Of a stretch of DNA of 12,959 nucleotides, positions 1 to 7,861 are shown in pieces. The notes below the pieces were generated by a model. The model saw only the letters and a list, made by a program, of their open reading frames with translations, was not told where the DNA came from and made no database searches. The stretch is from positions 1 through 12,959 of the forward strand of contig CAYOPE010000024.1 of NCBI GenBank assembly GCA_964405805.1, given 5' to 3'. The translations under genes were made by a program, and so were the position numbers. Source of the DNA: CAYOPE01 sp964405805. Its GTDB lineage: Bacteria; Patescibacteriota; Doudnabacteria; UBA920; O2-02-FULL-48-8. Positions within the stretch are counted from its first letter, which is position 1; the number at the start of each line of letters is the position of its first letter.

Positions 1-2206
1 AGCCCATGCTGTATTGCTCATAAGTTTCTAGTACTTCTTTGTCTGCTTGTTCGACTAATGGTTTCTTCATTTCTGGCACGCGAAGATCAGACATACCCCA
101 GGATAGTCCTGACTTGGTCATGTAGTGGAAGCCTAGGGCCTTCACTTCATCGAGAAGTTGGGCAGTTCTTTCAATTCCGTAGTCGCGATAAACCAGCTGC
201 ACTGTTTGCTGCAGTTTTTTCTTATCCATGACATCGTTTATGAATCTAACGCCTTCTGGCAAAATTTGGTTAAACATCACACGGCCGACACAAGTTTCAG
301 TTAAGCCTTGGTTTCCCCAACCTTCGCCTAATCTGATTTTAACTTTGGCTTTCAGCATGACTTGCTCTGACTGATAAGCCAGCATGGCCTCTTCGGGACT
401 GCCAAAAATCATGCCTTCGCCTTTTTTGCCTGGTTCCGGACGTGTCAGCCAGTAGCAGCCAAGTACCATATCTTTGGTCGGCATCATAACTGGTTCACCG
501 GAAGACGGTTTCAAAAGATTTTTCGCTGACAACATGATGTCGCGGGCTTCTTCTTGGGCAGCAGCAGTCAGTGATACATGGACAGCCATCTGGTCACCGT
601 CAAAGTCAGCGTTATACGCGTCACAAACCATAGGGTGAATCTGGATAGCTTTTCCTTCGATCAGAATCGGCAAGAAAGCTTGAAAACCAAGTCGATGCAA
701 AGTCGGCGCGCGATTAAGCAGGACGTAATGTTCTTTAGTCACTTCTTCTAGAATGTCATAAACTTCAGTGCGGCCCTGCTCGATCAGTCTGTTGGCTGAG
801 CGGACATTGTGAGCATATTCTCTTTGAATCAATTTGGAGATAACAAATGGTTTGAAAAGTTCCAAAGCCATTTTCTTGGGTAATCCACACTGGTTGAGTT
901 TAAGCTTTGGACCTACGACAATCACGCTTCGACCAGAATAGTCAACGCGCTTGCCCAAAAGATTCTGTCGGAAGCGACCCTGCTTGCCTTTAAGCATGTC
1001 AGCTAGAGATCGCAGTTTGCGCTTCTGGCCAGTAGAAGCTGTGACTTCTTTACCATGTCTGATGGAATTATCAATCAGCGCATCCACTGCTTCCTGGAGC
1101 ATACGCTTTTCGTTTCGGGTGATGACTTCTGGAGCGCCGATTTCCAAAAGTTTCTTCAAACGGTTGTTTCGGTTAATCACGCGGCGATACAAATCATTCA
1201 AGTCTGAGGCAGCAAATCTACCACCGTCGAGCTGTACCATTGGACGGAGATCAGGTGGAATGACTGGCAGATTTGAAATGACCATCCATTCCGGTCTGAT
1301 ACCGGATTTGATCATGGATTTGACGAGTTTCAGTCGCTTGGTTAGTTTGCGCTTGTTCACGCCTTCAGCTGTGGCCATTTCTTCTTGCAACTGAGCAAAT
1401 AATTTTTCCAAATCAATTTCCTCGACTAAAGAAGTCACTGCATGAGCGCCAATTCCTGCTTCAAACACTGGGCCGTACTTCAATGACAAATCACGGTACT
1501 CGAGTTCTGAGATAATTTGGTACTTTTTGATGGACTTGAGTTCGCTTCTGGCCAGATCACGGATAGACTCAAGATGGTCAGTTTCTTTGGCCCACATGTC
1601 GCGGACTCGCATCTCTTCTGCATCTGCTTTGGCCTCTTTTACATCTTTATCTTCTGAAGAATCACTGTTAGCTGGTTTCTGTTTTAGTAAATTCTCATAT
1701 CGGCCATCGATTTCACGCCTCTTTGCTTTAAACTCTCGCTCAATCTGTTCCATAGTGGCAGCTCTGGCCTCTTCGTCGACACTGGTGATAATGTACGATG
1801 CAAAGTAAACAACTTTTTCCAGTTCCTGAACTGACAAATCAAGAACCAAGCCTAAGCGAGAAGGCACACCGCGCAAAAACCAAATGTGAGCCACTGGGGC
1901 CGCTAATTTGATATGCCCCATGCGCTCGCGTCTGACAGCTGCGCGTGTGACTTCCACGCCACATTTATCACAAATAATACCTTTATAGCGGATGCGTTTG
2001 TATTTACCGCAGTAGCATTCCCAGTCTTTGATCGGACCGAAAATTTTCTCATCAAACAAGCCGTCTTTCTCCGGTCGCTGCGTGCGATAGTTAATGGTTT
2101 CAGGTTTGGTCACTTCGCCATAAGACCAATTCATGATGTCTTGCGGAGAAGCAAGCTTCAGTCTGACTGCTTTGAACTCTTCGGTTGCTTGTAAATTATT
2201 ATTCAT
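1..2206 (-). CDS. rpoC: DNA-directed RNA polymerase subunit beta' (N-terminal 735 codons, cut by window edge)
   Basis: This is the largest subunit of RNA polymerase, which carries the catalytic magnesium site. Reading from ATG at 2206 the frame stays open to the left edge. The N-terminal zinc ribbon is visible as CYCGKYKRIRYKG followed by ICDKCGVEV, giving four cysteines. The catalytic NADFDGD motif is at residues 532-538 with all three aspartates. The segment RAPTLHRLGFQAF precedes it, as expected. Compared with E. coli, where I recall this motif near 458-464, the catalytic site is shifted by about 74 residues. The shift is explained by a charged, probably helical insertion at about residues 146-230, before the conserved ISELEYRDL stretch. 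The start matches the family position, but no Shine-Dalgarno sequence precedes it. The start codon is instead touched by an inverted-repeat arm (2205-2221). rpoB lies 111 bp upstream on the same strand. The identification is very secure. Confidence 0.97.
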   Translation of the reverse strand, partial: MNNNLQATEEFKAVRLKLASPQDIMNWSYGEVTKPETINYRTQRPEKDGLFDEKIFGPIKDWECYCGKYKRIRYKGIICDKCGVEVTRAAVRRERMGHIKLAAPVAHIWFLRGVPSRLGLVLDLSVQELEKVVYFASYIITSVDEEARAATMEQIEREFKAKRREIDGRYENLLKQKPANSDSSEDKDVKEAKADAEEMRVRDMWAKETDHLESIRDLARSELKSIKKYQIISELEYRDLSLKYGPVFEAGIGAHAVTSLVEEIDLEKLFAQLQEEMATAEGVNKRKLTKRLKLVKSMIKSGIRPEWMVISNLPVIPPDLRPMVQLDGGRFAASDLNDLYRRVINRNNRLKKLLEIGAPEVITRNEKRMLQEAVDALIDNSIRHGKEVTASTGQKRKLRSLADMLKGKQGRFRQNLLGKRVDYSGRSVIVVGPKLKLNQCGLPKKMALELFKPFVISKLIQREYAHNVRSANRLIEQGRTEVYDILEEVTKEHYVLLNRAPTLHRLGFQAFLPILIEGKAIQIHPMVCDAYNADFDGDQMAVHVSLTAAAQEEARDIMLSAKNLLKPSSGEPVMMPTKDMVLGCYWLTRPEPGKKGEGMIFGSPEEAMLAYQSEQVMLKAKVKIRLGEGWGNQGLTETCVGRVMFNQILPEGVRFINDVMDKKKLQQTVQLVYRDYGIERTAQLLDEVKALGFHYMTKSGLSWGMSDLRVPEMKKPLVEQADKEVLETYEQYSMG

Positions 2207-2312
2207 CCCGTTTAGAAATTCTGATTAGTTAAATAATCGCGCTTAATTATACTAAACCCGCTAAAGATTCTAAATATTAATTCGCAAACGCAGTTCGAAT
2301 TTCTAACGGGAT
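2205..2312 (-). repeat. Long inverted repeat spanning the rpoB-rpoC spacer
   Basis: The arm at 2205-2221 (ATCCCGTTTAGAAATTC on the plus strand) is complementary to the arm at 2297-2312 (GAATTTCTAACGGGAT), apart from one extra T. The stem is about 16 bp and encloses a 75-nt loop. In read-through rpoBC mRNA the distal arm ends on the first two bases of the rpoC ATG, so the rpoC initiation region would be paired. No T-tract follows, so it is not a standard terminator. The complementarity is seen directly; a regulatory role is inferred. Confidence 0.7.
2246..2274 (-). promoter_or_regulatory. Candidate internal promoter for rpoC
   Basis: On the minus strand there is TTTAGA (4 of 6 bases of TTGACA), a 17-nt spacer and a perfect TATAAT. 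The predicted transcription start is near 2239, giving a leader of about 33 nt to the rpoC ATG. The promoter and its start lie inside the loop of the surrounding inverted repeat, so transcripts from it would carry only one arm. The prediction rests on sequence match alone. Confidence 0.5.
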
Positions 2313-2317
2313 TCATA

Positions 2318-5300
2318 TTATTTCTTCGCCTTTCGTTTCTTCATTCCCTTATCGTCTGCTGCAAAATCTAATTCTTTTTCCTCTTCCAGTCGATCAGTAG
2401 TTACCATTTCTTTAATTTCACCAGCCGTGTCAGTTTCAGACACTAACTTCTCACCGATTAATTCCACATTCAAACACAAAGACTGCAATTCTTTCACCAA
2501 AACTCGGAAAGACTCAGGCACATTTGGCTTTTTGATCGGCTCACCTTTGACAATTGATTCATAAGTTTTGGCTCTACCCACCACATCATCTGATTTGATG
2601 GTCAGCATTTCTTGCAGCGTGTGCGCAGCACCATAGCCCTCAAGTGCCCAGACTTCCATTTCTCCAAATCTCTGGCCACCGAACTGAGCTTTACCGCCCA
2701 AAGGCTGCTGCGTGATCAGCGAATATGGACCAGTCGAGCGAGCGTGCATTTTATCATCGACTAAGTGGTGGAGTTTCAACATATAAATAATTCCCACTGT
2801 CACTTTTTCAGTAAATGCAGCGCCGGTTTTGCCATCGAAAAGTGTGACTTTGCCATCTTCAGGAAATCCGGCCTTGCTCAGTTCTTCTTTGATCTTTTCC
2901 TCGCTGACGCCATCTAGTGCTGGCGAAGCAACTTTGTAGCCGAGCTTTCTGGCTGCCAATCCTAAGTGCGTTTCCAAAATCTGCCCGATATTCATACGAC
3001 TTGCCACACCCAAAGGATTGAGAATGATGTCGACTGGTGTGCCATCAGCCATAAACGGCATGTTTTCTACAGGGATGACTTGAGAAATAACACCTTTGTT
3101 TCCATGTCTGCCTGCCATTTTATCTCCAACCTGGATTTTACGAAGTACGGCCACTGAGACCTGGATCGATCGAATGACGCCAGATGGTAGTTTGTCGCCT
3201 TGTTCGCGAGAAAATTCTCGAATATGAACGACTTTTCCGTATTCGCCATGCGGCAAAGTCAGAGAAGTATCTTTGACATCGCGAGATTTTTCACCAAAGA
3301 TCACGCGGAGCAACTTTTCTTCAGCAGTCAGATCAGTTTCACCTTTTGGAGTAATTTTTCCGACTAAAATATCACCAGCTTTAACCTGCGCGCCAATGCG
3401 GATGACGCCATTTTCATCCAGATCTTTGAGTTTTTCTTCTCCGACATTTGGGATGTCGCGAGTGATGATTTCAGGACCCAGCTTGGTATCACGGACGTCA
3501 ACTTTAAAGTCTTCGATGTGGATAGAGGAATAGCGATCCTGCTCCACCACGCGAGAAGAAATCAAAATCGCATCTTCATAGTTACCACCTTCCCAGGACA
3601 AAAACGCGACCAGCATGTTCTGGCCTAGAGCCAGTTCACCTTTTTCAATAGCCGCGCCATCAGCAATCGGCTGGCCTGCTTTAACCTCTTGGCCTTTAGT
3701 GACTGTGGGGTGTTGGTTGATAGAAGTGGAGGTATTTGAACGAATAAATTTCTGAAGTAGATAATCTTTTTTCTTGCCATTCTTCTCAGCAATCACAATT
3801 TTCTCACCAGAAACTGAAGCAACCACACCATCATTTTCAGAGATAATCACTTGGCCTGAATCATAAGCTGCTTTGGCTTCCACACCAGTACCGACCACTG
3901 GCGAATCAGGCTTGATACAAGACACAGCTTGGCGCTGCATGTTTGAGCCCATGAGAGCGCGGTTGGCATCATCGTGCTCTAAGAAAGGAATCAGAGAAGT
4001 CGTGACAGAGATAATTTGCTTCGGTGAAACTTCGACATAATCGATATCCGAAGTTTCTGCGATAGAAGGTTCACCATGCACGCGAGCAGAAGTTCGCTCT
4101 TCCACCAAAAATCCTTGGTCATCCACTAAGGCCGAAGCTTGGGCAATGGTGGTGGCTTGCTCTTGATAAGCATCAAGATATATCACTTCATCGGTGATCT
4201 GCGTGCGGCCATCTACTTTTTTCACTTTTCGGTAAGGAGTTTCAATAAAACCAAAATCGTTAATCCTAGCGTAACTTGCCAAATGCGCGACCAGTCCGAT
4301 GTTTGGTCCTTCTGGAGTAGTGATTGGACAAAGTCGGCCATAGTGGGAACGGTGCACGTCGCGCACTTCAAATCCTGCGCGTTCACGGGATAGTCCGCCT
4401 GGTCCCATAGCGGATAAACGTCGCTTGTGCTCAAGCTCTGCTAAAGGATTGGTCTGATCCATGAATTGCGAGAGCTGAGAAGATGAGAAAAATTCTTGAA
4501 TGACTGCGACAATCGGACGGACGTGGATCAGTTGCGCTGGAGTCACGGTTTCGATGTCAGCAAGCGACATCCGATCTTTGGCAATACGACTCATACGAGC
4601 AAGTCCGATACGGAATTTTTGCTGAATCAGCTCGCCTACTGCTCGCACGCGTCTATTGGACAGATGATCGATGTCATCCCAGAGTCCTTGAGAATTATTT
4701 AGACGAATCACTTCTCGGATAATGTCAGTTAGGTCTTCTTTGGTCAGGATTCGATCTTCCCGGTCCTTAATACTTAAACGCTGATTGAGTTTGTAGCGAC
4801 CTACTTCGGACAAATCATAGCGATCAGCGTGGAAAAACATGGCTTCGATCAGAGAGCGGGCATTGTCTACAGTCGCTAGATCGCCTGGACGAATTCTTTT
4901 ATAAACTTCTTTAAACCCTTCGTCCGCGTTTTTGGATGGATCTTTTTCTAAAGTGGTTTGGATATAGCGCATGTCAGGATTGGTATCGACATCAGCAAAG
5001 GCAGAGAGAATTTCTTCATCTGATCCAAATTTAAACACGCGCATCAGAGCAGTAATCGGAATTCTTCGCTTGCGGTCAATCTTTACACTAATCACGCCAT
5101 TGATATCTGTTTCAACTTCCAGCCAAGCGCCACGATTTGGAATAATCTTTGCCCCATACCAATTTCGTCCTCTGGCAGTTTCGCCGCTGAAAAATACACC
5201 AGGAGACTTAACCAATTGTGAGACCACTACACGCTCAACCCCATTTATGACAAAAGTTCCTCTAGGCGTCATCAATGGAAAATCACCCAAATAAACATCT

Positions 5301-5659
5301 TGGGTTTTCGTCTTACCTGTAACTTTATTTACTAATTTTACTGAAACGTAGAGCGGAGCTTCAAAAGTAGTATTACGCTCTTTTGCTGTTTTTTCGTCGT
5401 ATTTTGGTTTATCTAAAAAGTATTCCCCAAAGAATAATTCCAGGTTTTTACCCGTAAAATCCTTGATGGAATTAATCTCTTCAAACAATTCCTTTAGCCC
5501 CTTTTCCCAAAACCACTTGTAGGACCGGATCTGGGCTTCGATCAAATTGGGCATTTCCATGACCTCATGGAAGGGGGTAAAGAACTTCCGCATGCCTTTC
5601 TGCCAACTTGAGGTACCTAAATTAAGGCTAAGGTTAGCCATTTTTCCTTTTTGGGACAT
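2318..5659 (-). CDS. rpoB: DNA-directed RNA polymerase subunit beta
   Basis: This is the second large subunit of RNA polymerase, forming the other side of the active-site cleft and the rifampicin pocket. The rifampicin cluster is SQLSQFMDQTNPL followed by HKRRLSAMGPGGLSRER. The positions equivalent to E. coli D516, H526 and S531 are D401, H411 and S416, all wild type, so no classical resistance substitution is seen at these sites. The lysines GDK (847) and GRHGNKG (855) match the two catalytic-site lysines of the family. At 1113 residues it is shorter than Bacillus (about 1190) or E. coli (1342), which fits a reduced genome without large lineage insertions. The start at 5659 has a weak upstream GAGGG. 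An internal ATG at 5641 (MANLSLNLG) has AAGGA five bases before it and may be the real start. The C-terminus is lysine-rich (KGMKKRKAKK). Confidence 0.97.
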   Translation of the reverse strand: MSQKGKMANLSLNLGTSSWQKGMRKFFTPFHEVMEMPNLIEAQIRSYKWFWEKGLKELFEEINSIKDFTGKNLELFFGEYFLDKPKYDEKTAKERNTTFEAPLYVSVKLVNKVTGKTKTQDVYLGDFPLMTPRGTFVINGVERVVVSQLVKSPGVFFSGETARGRNWYGAKIIPNRGAWLEVETDINGVISVKIDRKRRIPITALMRVFKFGSDEEILSAFADVDTNPDMRYIQTTLEKDPSKNADEGFKEVYKRIRPGDLATVDNARSLIEAMFFHADRYDLSEVGRYKLNQRLSIKDREDRILTKEDLTDIIREVIRLNNSQGLWDDIDHLSNRRVRAVGELIQQKFRIGLARMSRIAKDRMSLADIETVTPAQLIHVRPIVAVIQEFFSSSQLSQFMDQTNPLAELEHKRRLSAMGPGGLSRERAGFEVRDVHRSHYGRLCPITTPEGPNIGLVAHLASYARINDFGFIETPYRKVKKVDGRTQITDEVIYLDAYQEQATTIAQASALVDDQGFLVEERTSARVHGEPSIAETSDIDYVEVSPKQIISVTTSLIPFLEHDDANRALMGSNMQRQAVSCIKPDSPVVGTGVEAKAAYDSGQVIISENDGVVASVSGEKIVIAEKNGKKKDYLLQKFIRSNTSTSINQHPTVTKGQEVKAGQPIADGAAIEKGELALGQNMLVAFLSWEGGNYEDAILISSRVVEQDRYSSIHIEDFKVDVRDTKLGPEIITRDIPNVGEEKLKDLDENGVIRIGAQVKAGDILVGKITPKGETDLTAEEKLLRVIFGEKSRDVKDTSLTLPHGEYGKVVHIREFSREQGDKLPSGVIRSIQVSVAVLRKIQVGDKMAGRHGNKGVISQVIPVENMPFMADGTPVDIILNPLGVASRMNIGQILETHLGLAARKLGYKVASPALDGVSEEKIKEELSKAGFPEDGKVTLFDGKTGAAFTEKVTVGIIYMLKLHHLVDDKMHARSTGPYSLITQQPLGGKAQFGGQRFGEMEVWALEGYGAAHTLQEMLTIKSDDVVGRAKTYESIVKGEPIKKPNVPESFRVLVKELQSLCLNVELIGEKLVSETDTAGEIKEMVTTDRLEEEKELDFAADDKGMKKRKAKK

Positions 5660-5686
5660 AAAATAATCCCTCTTCTTCGCATACGC

Positions 5687-5703
5687 AAAAAAGAGCCGCT
5701 CTT
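5687..5703 (-). other. Short hairpin with T-run in the rpoB leader
   Basis: In the 77-bp gap between the MFS gene and rpoB the minus strand reads AAGAG-CGG-CTCTT followed by further T residues. The stem is only 5 bp, and two of its bases belong to the T-run. It could be a weak attenuator or nothing. A poor promoter-like pair (TAGACG, 18 nt, GATTAT) lies upstream in the same gap, so it is unclear whether rpoB has its own promoter or is read through from the MFS gene. Confidence 0.25.
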
Positions 5704-5736
5704 AAGGCTATAATCTTATTAAATTTGATATCACGT

Positions 5737-6972
5737 CTATATTTTACCTGGTACCTCTTTTCTGTCAAGTGAGAGGCCAAAAATCAATAAAAGAACACCT
5801 AAAAACGCAAGCACATAAGTCAACGCTATTCGGTCAGCTAAAACACCGATAATAATCGTCGGTAATGTGGCTGCCATCTGTAATAAGACATATAAAGAAC
5901 CGTAAACTCGACCGCGAACATGAGCAAGAGCATAAGTTTGTAAAATCGAGTGGCTCGGGGCAAATATATGGGCATTAAAAAATCCGATCATCAGACCAAG
6001 CACGCTATAGAATACATATTTATGTGTAAAATAATTTATGAAGGACAATAAAAAGATCATTACACCCATACCGAGGAACCCTAAAAAAACCAAATCCTTT
6101 TTGGAAAATCTTTTTTCTTGTGAACCTAAAAATAAAGCGCCCAATAGTATCCCTACTCCCAATGGGCCGACCAATACCAGAGAAGCACGGTCAATTTTTA
6201 TTCCTAAAGCATTCTGCATGAACGCTGGAGCAATAGTAATCAGCATTCCGTTGACGATTTGAATGCAAAAAAGACTAATCAGAGGAAAATGTAAAAATTT
6301 ATTGTTCCAAAAATATTTTATCCCTTCTGTAAACTCGTACCAAATTTTATTTAAACTATGAGATGTTTCGACTTCATGCTCAGGTTTGAGTGAAGGTAGC
6401 ATCAGGGTGGCGATTCCAGCAATCGTTAACAAACCGATGGCTAAGGTATACGGCGCGCTTTCGCCTAAAAATAAAATTAAAGGTCCGGCTGAGGCAAAGC
6501 CAATAATAAGAGCAACACTGCCTGTAAAAGCAAAGTAACTATTGGCCACTAAAATTTGTTCTTTCGGAACTAGCAACGGAATGGAAGGAGCTTCTGCTGG
6601 CAAATAAAACTGATTGAGTGAAGAATAAAGAAAAGTGATAATTACCAAGCCCCAAACATTGCCTCCGACCACAAAATACAAAGCAACACTTGCAGCTTGC
6701 GCGAAATTTACAATAGTCAAAAGCTTTCTTCGGTCAAATCGATCTGCATAAACACCGGCCAAAGCACCAAAACAAACTGTGGCTAAGCCAAATGCAATGA
6801 TAATTAGCGAAACTTGCAGTGAAGACTGGGTCAGCTCGTAGACTTTTATTAGAATTGCGAAACTCAGGATATAATTGGTCAGCTGAGAAGTCGCCTGTGA
6901 CATCCAAAGCTTGAAAAAACCTGGATTCTTCAGGACTTCAAGCTGCCTTTGTAATGTTTGGCTGTTTATCAT
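5737..6972 (-). CDS. MFS transporter (MFS_3 / EntS-like exporter type)
   Basis: This is a 411-residue polytopic membrane protein of the major facilitator superfamily, predicted to move a small molecule across the cytoplasmic membrane by ion-coupled antiport. About 12 hydrophobic segments are separated near residues 195-230 by the usual charged central loop (KPEHEVETSHSLNKIWYEF). The signature between helices 2 and 3 is GVYADRFDRRKLL, with a related GVLADR near the C-terminus, indicating the two-fold repeat of the family. A segment HVRGRVYGSLYVL late in the protein is typical of the MFS_3 exporters. The substrate cannot be read from the sequence. The start overlaps the end of the tsaB-like gene by 35 bp and has no Shine-Dalgarno sequence, which suggests translational coupling. 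It is the last gene before rpoB. Confidence 0.88.
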   Translation of the reverse strand: MINSQTLQRQLEVLKNPGFFKLWMSQATSQLTNYILSFAILIKVYELTQSSLQVSLIIIAFGLATVCFGALAGVYADRFDRRKLLTIVNFAQAASVALYFVVGGNVWGLVIITFLYSSLNQFYLPAEAPSIPLLVPKEQILVANSYFAFTGSVALIIGFASAGPLILFLGESAPYTLAIGLLTIAGIATLMLPSLKPEHEVETSHSLNKIWYEFTEGIKYFWNNKFLHFPLISLFCIQIVNGMLITIAPAFMQNALGIKIDRASLVLVGPLGVGILLGALFLGSQEKRFSKKDLVFLGFLGMGVMIFLLSFINYFTHKYVFYSVLGLMIGFFNAHIFAPSHSILQTYALAHVRGRVYGSLYVLLQMAATLPTIIIGVLADRIALTYVLAFLGVLLLIFGLSLDRKEVPGKI

Positions 6973-7243
6973 AATGGGCTTTTAGTAATTTTTGTTTTAA
7001 CCCGAGCGAAAAAATTAAACCATTGGCAACTGCGACTACGGTCCGAGTTTTAGAAAATCCAAAATCAGTCTTAACCTCTATCTTCTTAAGATTTTTAAAT
7101 TTTATCTTTTCCCTTTCGAGAAATTTTTGGATTTCAGCAATAAGTTTTTCTGACAATTTCTCACTTGCAAACTCATGGCGTGCGCCAACAGAAAGCTTTA
7201 AAACAATTTTTTCTCTATCCGAAGAGTCGATAAGTAGGATCAT
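6938..7243 (-). CDS. TsaB-like N-terminal-domain protein, half length (ASKHA fold)
   Basis: The 101-residue product resembles only the N-terminal half of TsaB, the scaffold protein that partners TsaD in making the t6A modification of tRNA. MILLIDSSD matches the first beta strand of that actin-like fold. A helix with SEKLIAEIQKFLEREKIKFKNL follows, then TDFGFSKTRTVVAVANGL (residues 59-76), which lines up with the family GPGSFTGLRIGVATANAL block. The glycine-rich part of that block is degenerate. The C-terminal half of TsaB is absent. I chose the ATG at 7243 because it overlaps the stop of the upstream LOG gene as ATGA. A start at 7258 would add MARGL. A partial AGAGG ribosome site precedes 7243. 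Whether it still supports t6A synthesis or is a degenerate relative is unknown. The assignment comes from motif resemblance, not alignment. Confidence 0.6.
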   Translation of the reverse strand: MILLIDSSDREKIVLKLSVGARHEFASEKLSEKLIAEIQKFLEREKIKFKNLKKIEVKTDFGFSKTRTVVAVANGLIFSLGLKQKLLKAHYDKQPNITKAA

Positions 7244-7809
7244 GAGGCCTCTTGCCATTTCAAACTTTTTTGTCTGTCGTTAGCTCGGATATGTTGGATC
7301 ACTTTCTCCACCAATTTTTTCGGGTCATCATCAAAAACAATTCTTTTTCGCCCGCGTTTAGCAAGTTTCAAAATATGATCAATATCAGACTCTACTCCCC
7401 CGGTTTTAGTCAGTACCCCGACCACTCTTTTATCTTCGAAGGCAGTTGTAAATTCGTTAAGGGTACCGATACGACCACAAACTACGATAACTGCATCAGC
7501 AGATCTGGTCATAAGCATGTTGCGTCCGGAATAATCAAAGCCCGTATAAATGATCAAATCCATATAGCGAGTCGGCAGATGGTAAGTGTGGACATGTGCT
7601 TGCTTAGATACTGCTGGAGACAGACCGATGGAAATACCTCCAGCTGACTTCGCGCCACGAGTCGCCCACTCAGGCACGCCGATTGTCGCTCCAGAAATGA
7701 GGACACAGCCATGCAAGGCCACTTGGCGGCCGACTTCATAGGCTTTTTTAAACGCACCTTTCGCACAGTTATTATTGGCAGAACCTGAAACCGCGATTTT
7801 GTATTGCAT
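7240..7809 (-). CDS. LOG/SLOG-family Rossmann-fold protein (TIGR00725-like)
   Basis: This 189-residue protein resembles the 'lysine decarboxylase-like' LOG superfamily, whose characterised members cleave nucleoside 5'-monophosphates (LOG cytokinin activators) or bind nucleotides. The N-terminus has a beta strand and glycine turn, KIAVSGSANNN. It is followed by LISGATIGVPEWATRGA, the expected nucleotide-binding block, and SADAVIVVCGRIGTLNEF at residues 103-120. In LOG enzymes that last block reads PGGxGTxxE; here it is CGRIGTLNE, keeping GT and the catalytic-type glutamate E119 but losing the first proline-glycine. This fits the TIGR00725 branch better than true LOG enzymes. The biological substrate is unknown. 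No Shine-Dalgarno sequence is visible. The stop codon overlaps the start of the tsaB-like gene, so the two are probably co-translated. Confidence 0.75.
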   Translation of the reverse strand: MQYKIAVSGSANNNCAKGAFKKAYEVGRQVALHGCVLISGATIGVPEWATRGAKSAGGISIGLSPAVSKQAHVHTYHLPTRYMDLIIYTGFDYSGRNMLMTRSADAVIVVCGRIGTLNEFTTAFEDKRVVGVLTKTGGVESDIDHILKLAKRGRKRIVFDDDPKKLVEKVIQHIRANDRQKSLKWQEAS

Positions 7810-7820
7810 AAAAATGTTTT

Positions 7821-7861
7821 AAGGTTAGAAAGTTATAAGGGCTTTTAAACCTTCTAACTTT
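7821..7861 (-). repeat. Imperfect inverted repeat between femAB-family and LOG genes
   Basis: GTTAGAA at 7824-7830 pairs with TTCTAAC at 7852-7858, extended by two more pairs across one mismatch. The first arm on the minus strand includes the TAG stop of the femAB-family gene. A T-run (7810-7814) follows only after a gap, so it is at best a weak attenuator. The adjoining sequence 7848-7879 also reads as four degenerate octamers starting with AAC. Confidence 0.3.

Noticed and set aside
951..2194. Three plus-strand open frames opposite rpoC (951-1394, 1527-1808, 1913-2194)
   Set aside because: They are antisense to clearly conserved RpoC sequence, have no ribosome sites and show no recognisable domains.
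4440..4500. Rifampicin-resistance substitution in the rpoB cluster
   Set aside because: The key positions (D401, H411, S416) are wild type.
2966..5294. Several open frames of 60-107 codons overlapping rpoB on both strands
   Set aside because: All lie within conserved RpoB coding sequence and have low-complexity, serine/phenylalanine-rich translations typical of shadow frames.
5709..5714. Perfect TATAAT on the plus strand upstream of rpoB
   Set aside because: No -35 match lies at a suitable distance and it would point antisense into the MFS gene.
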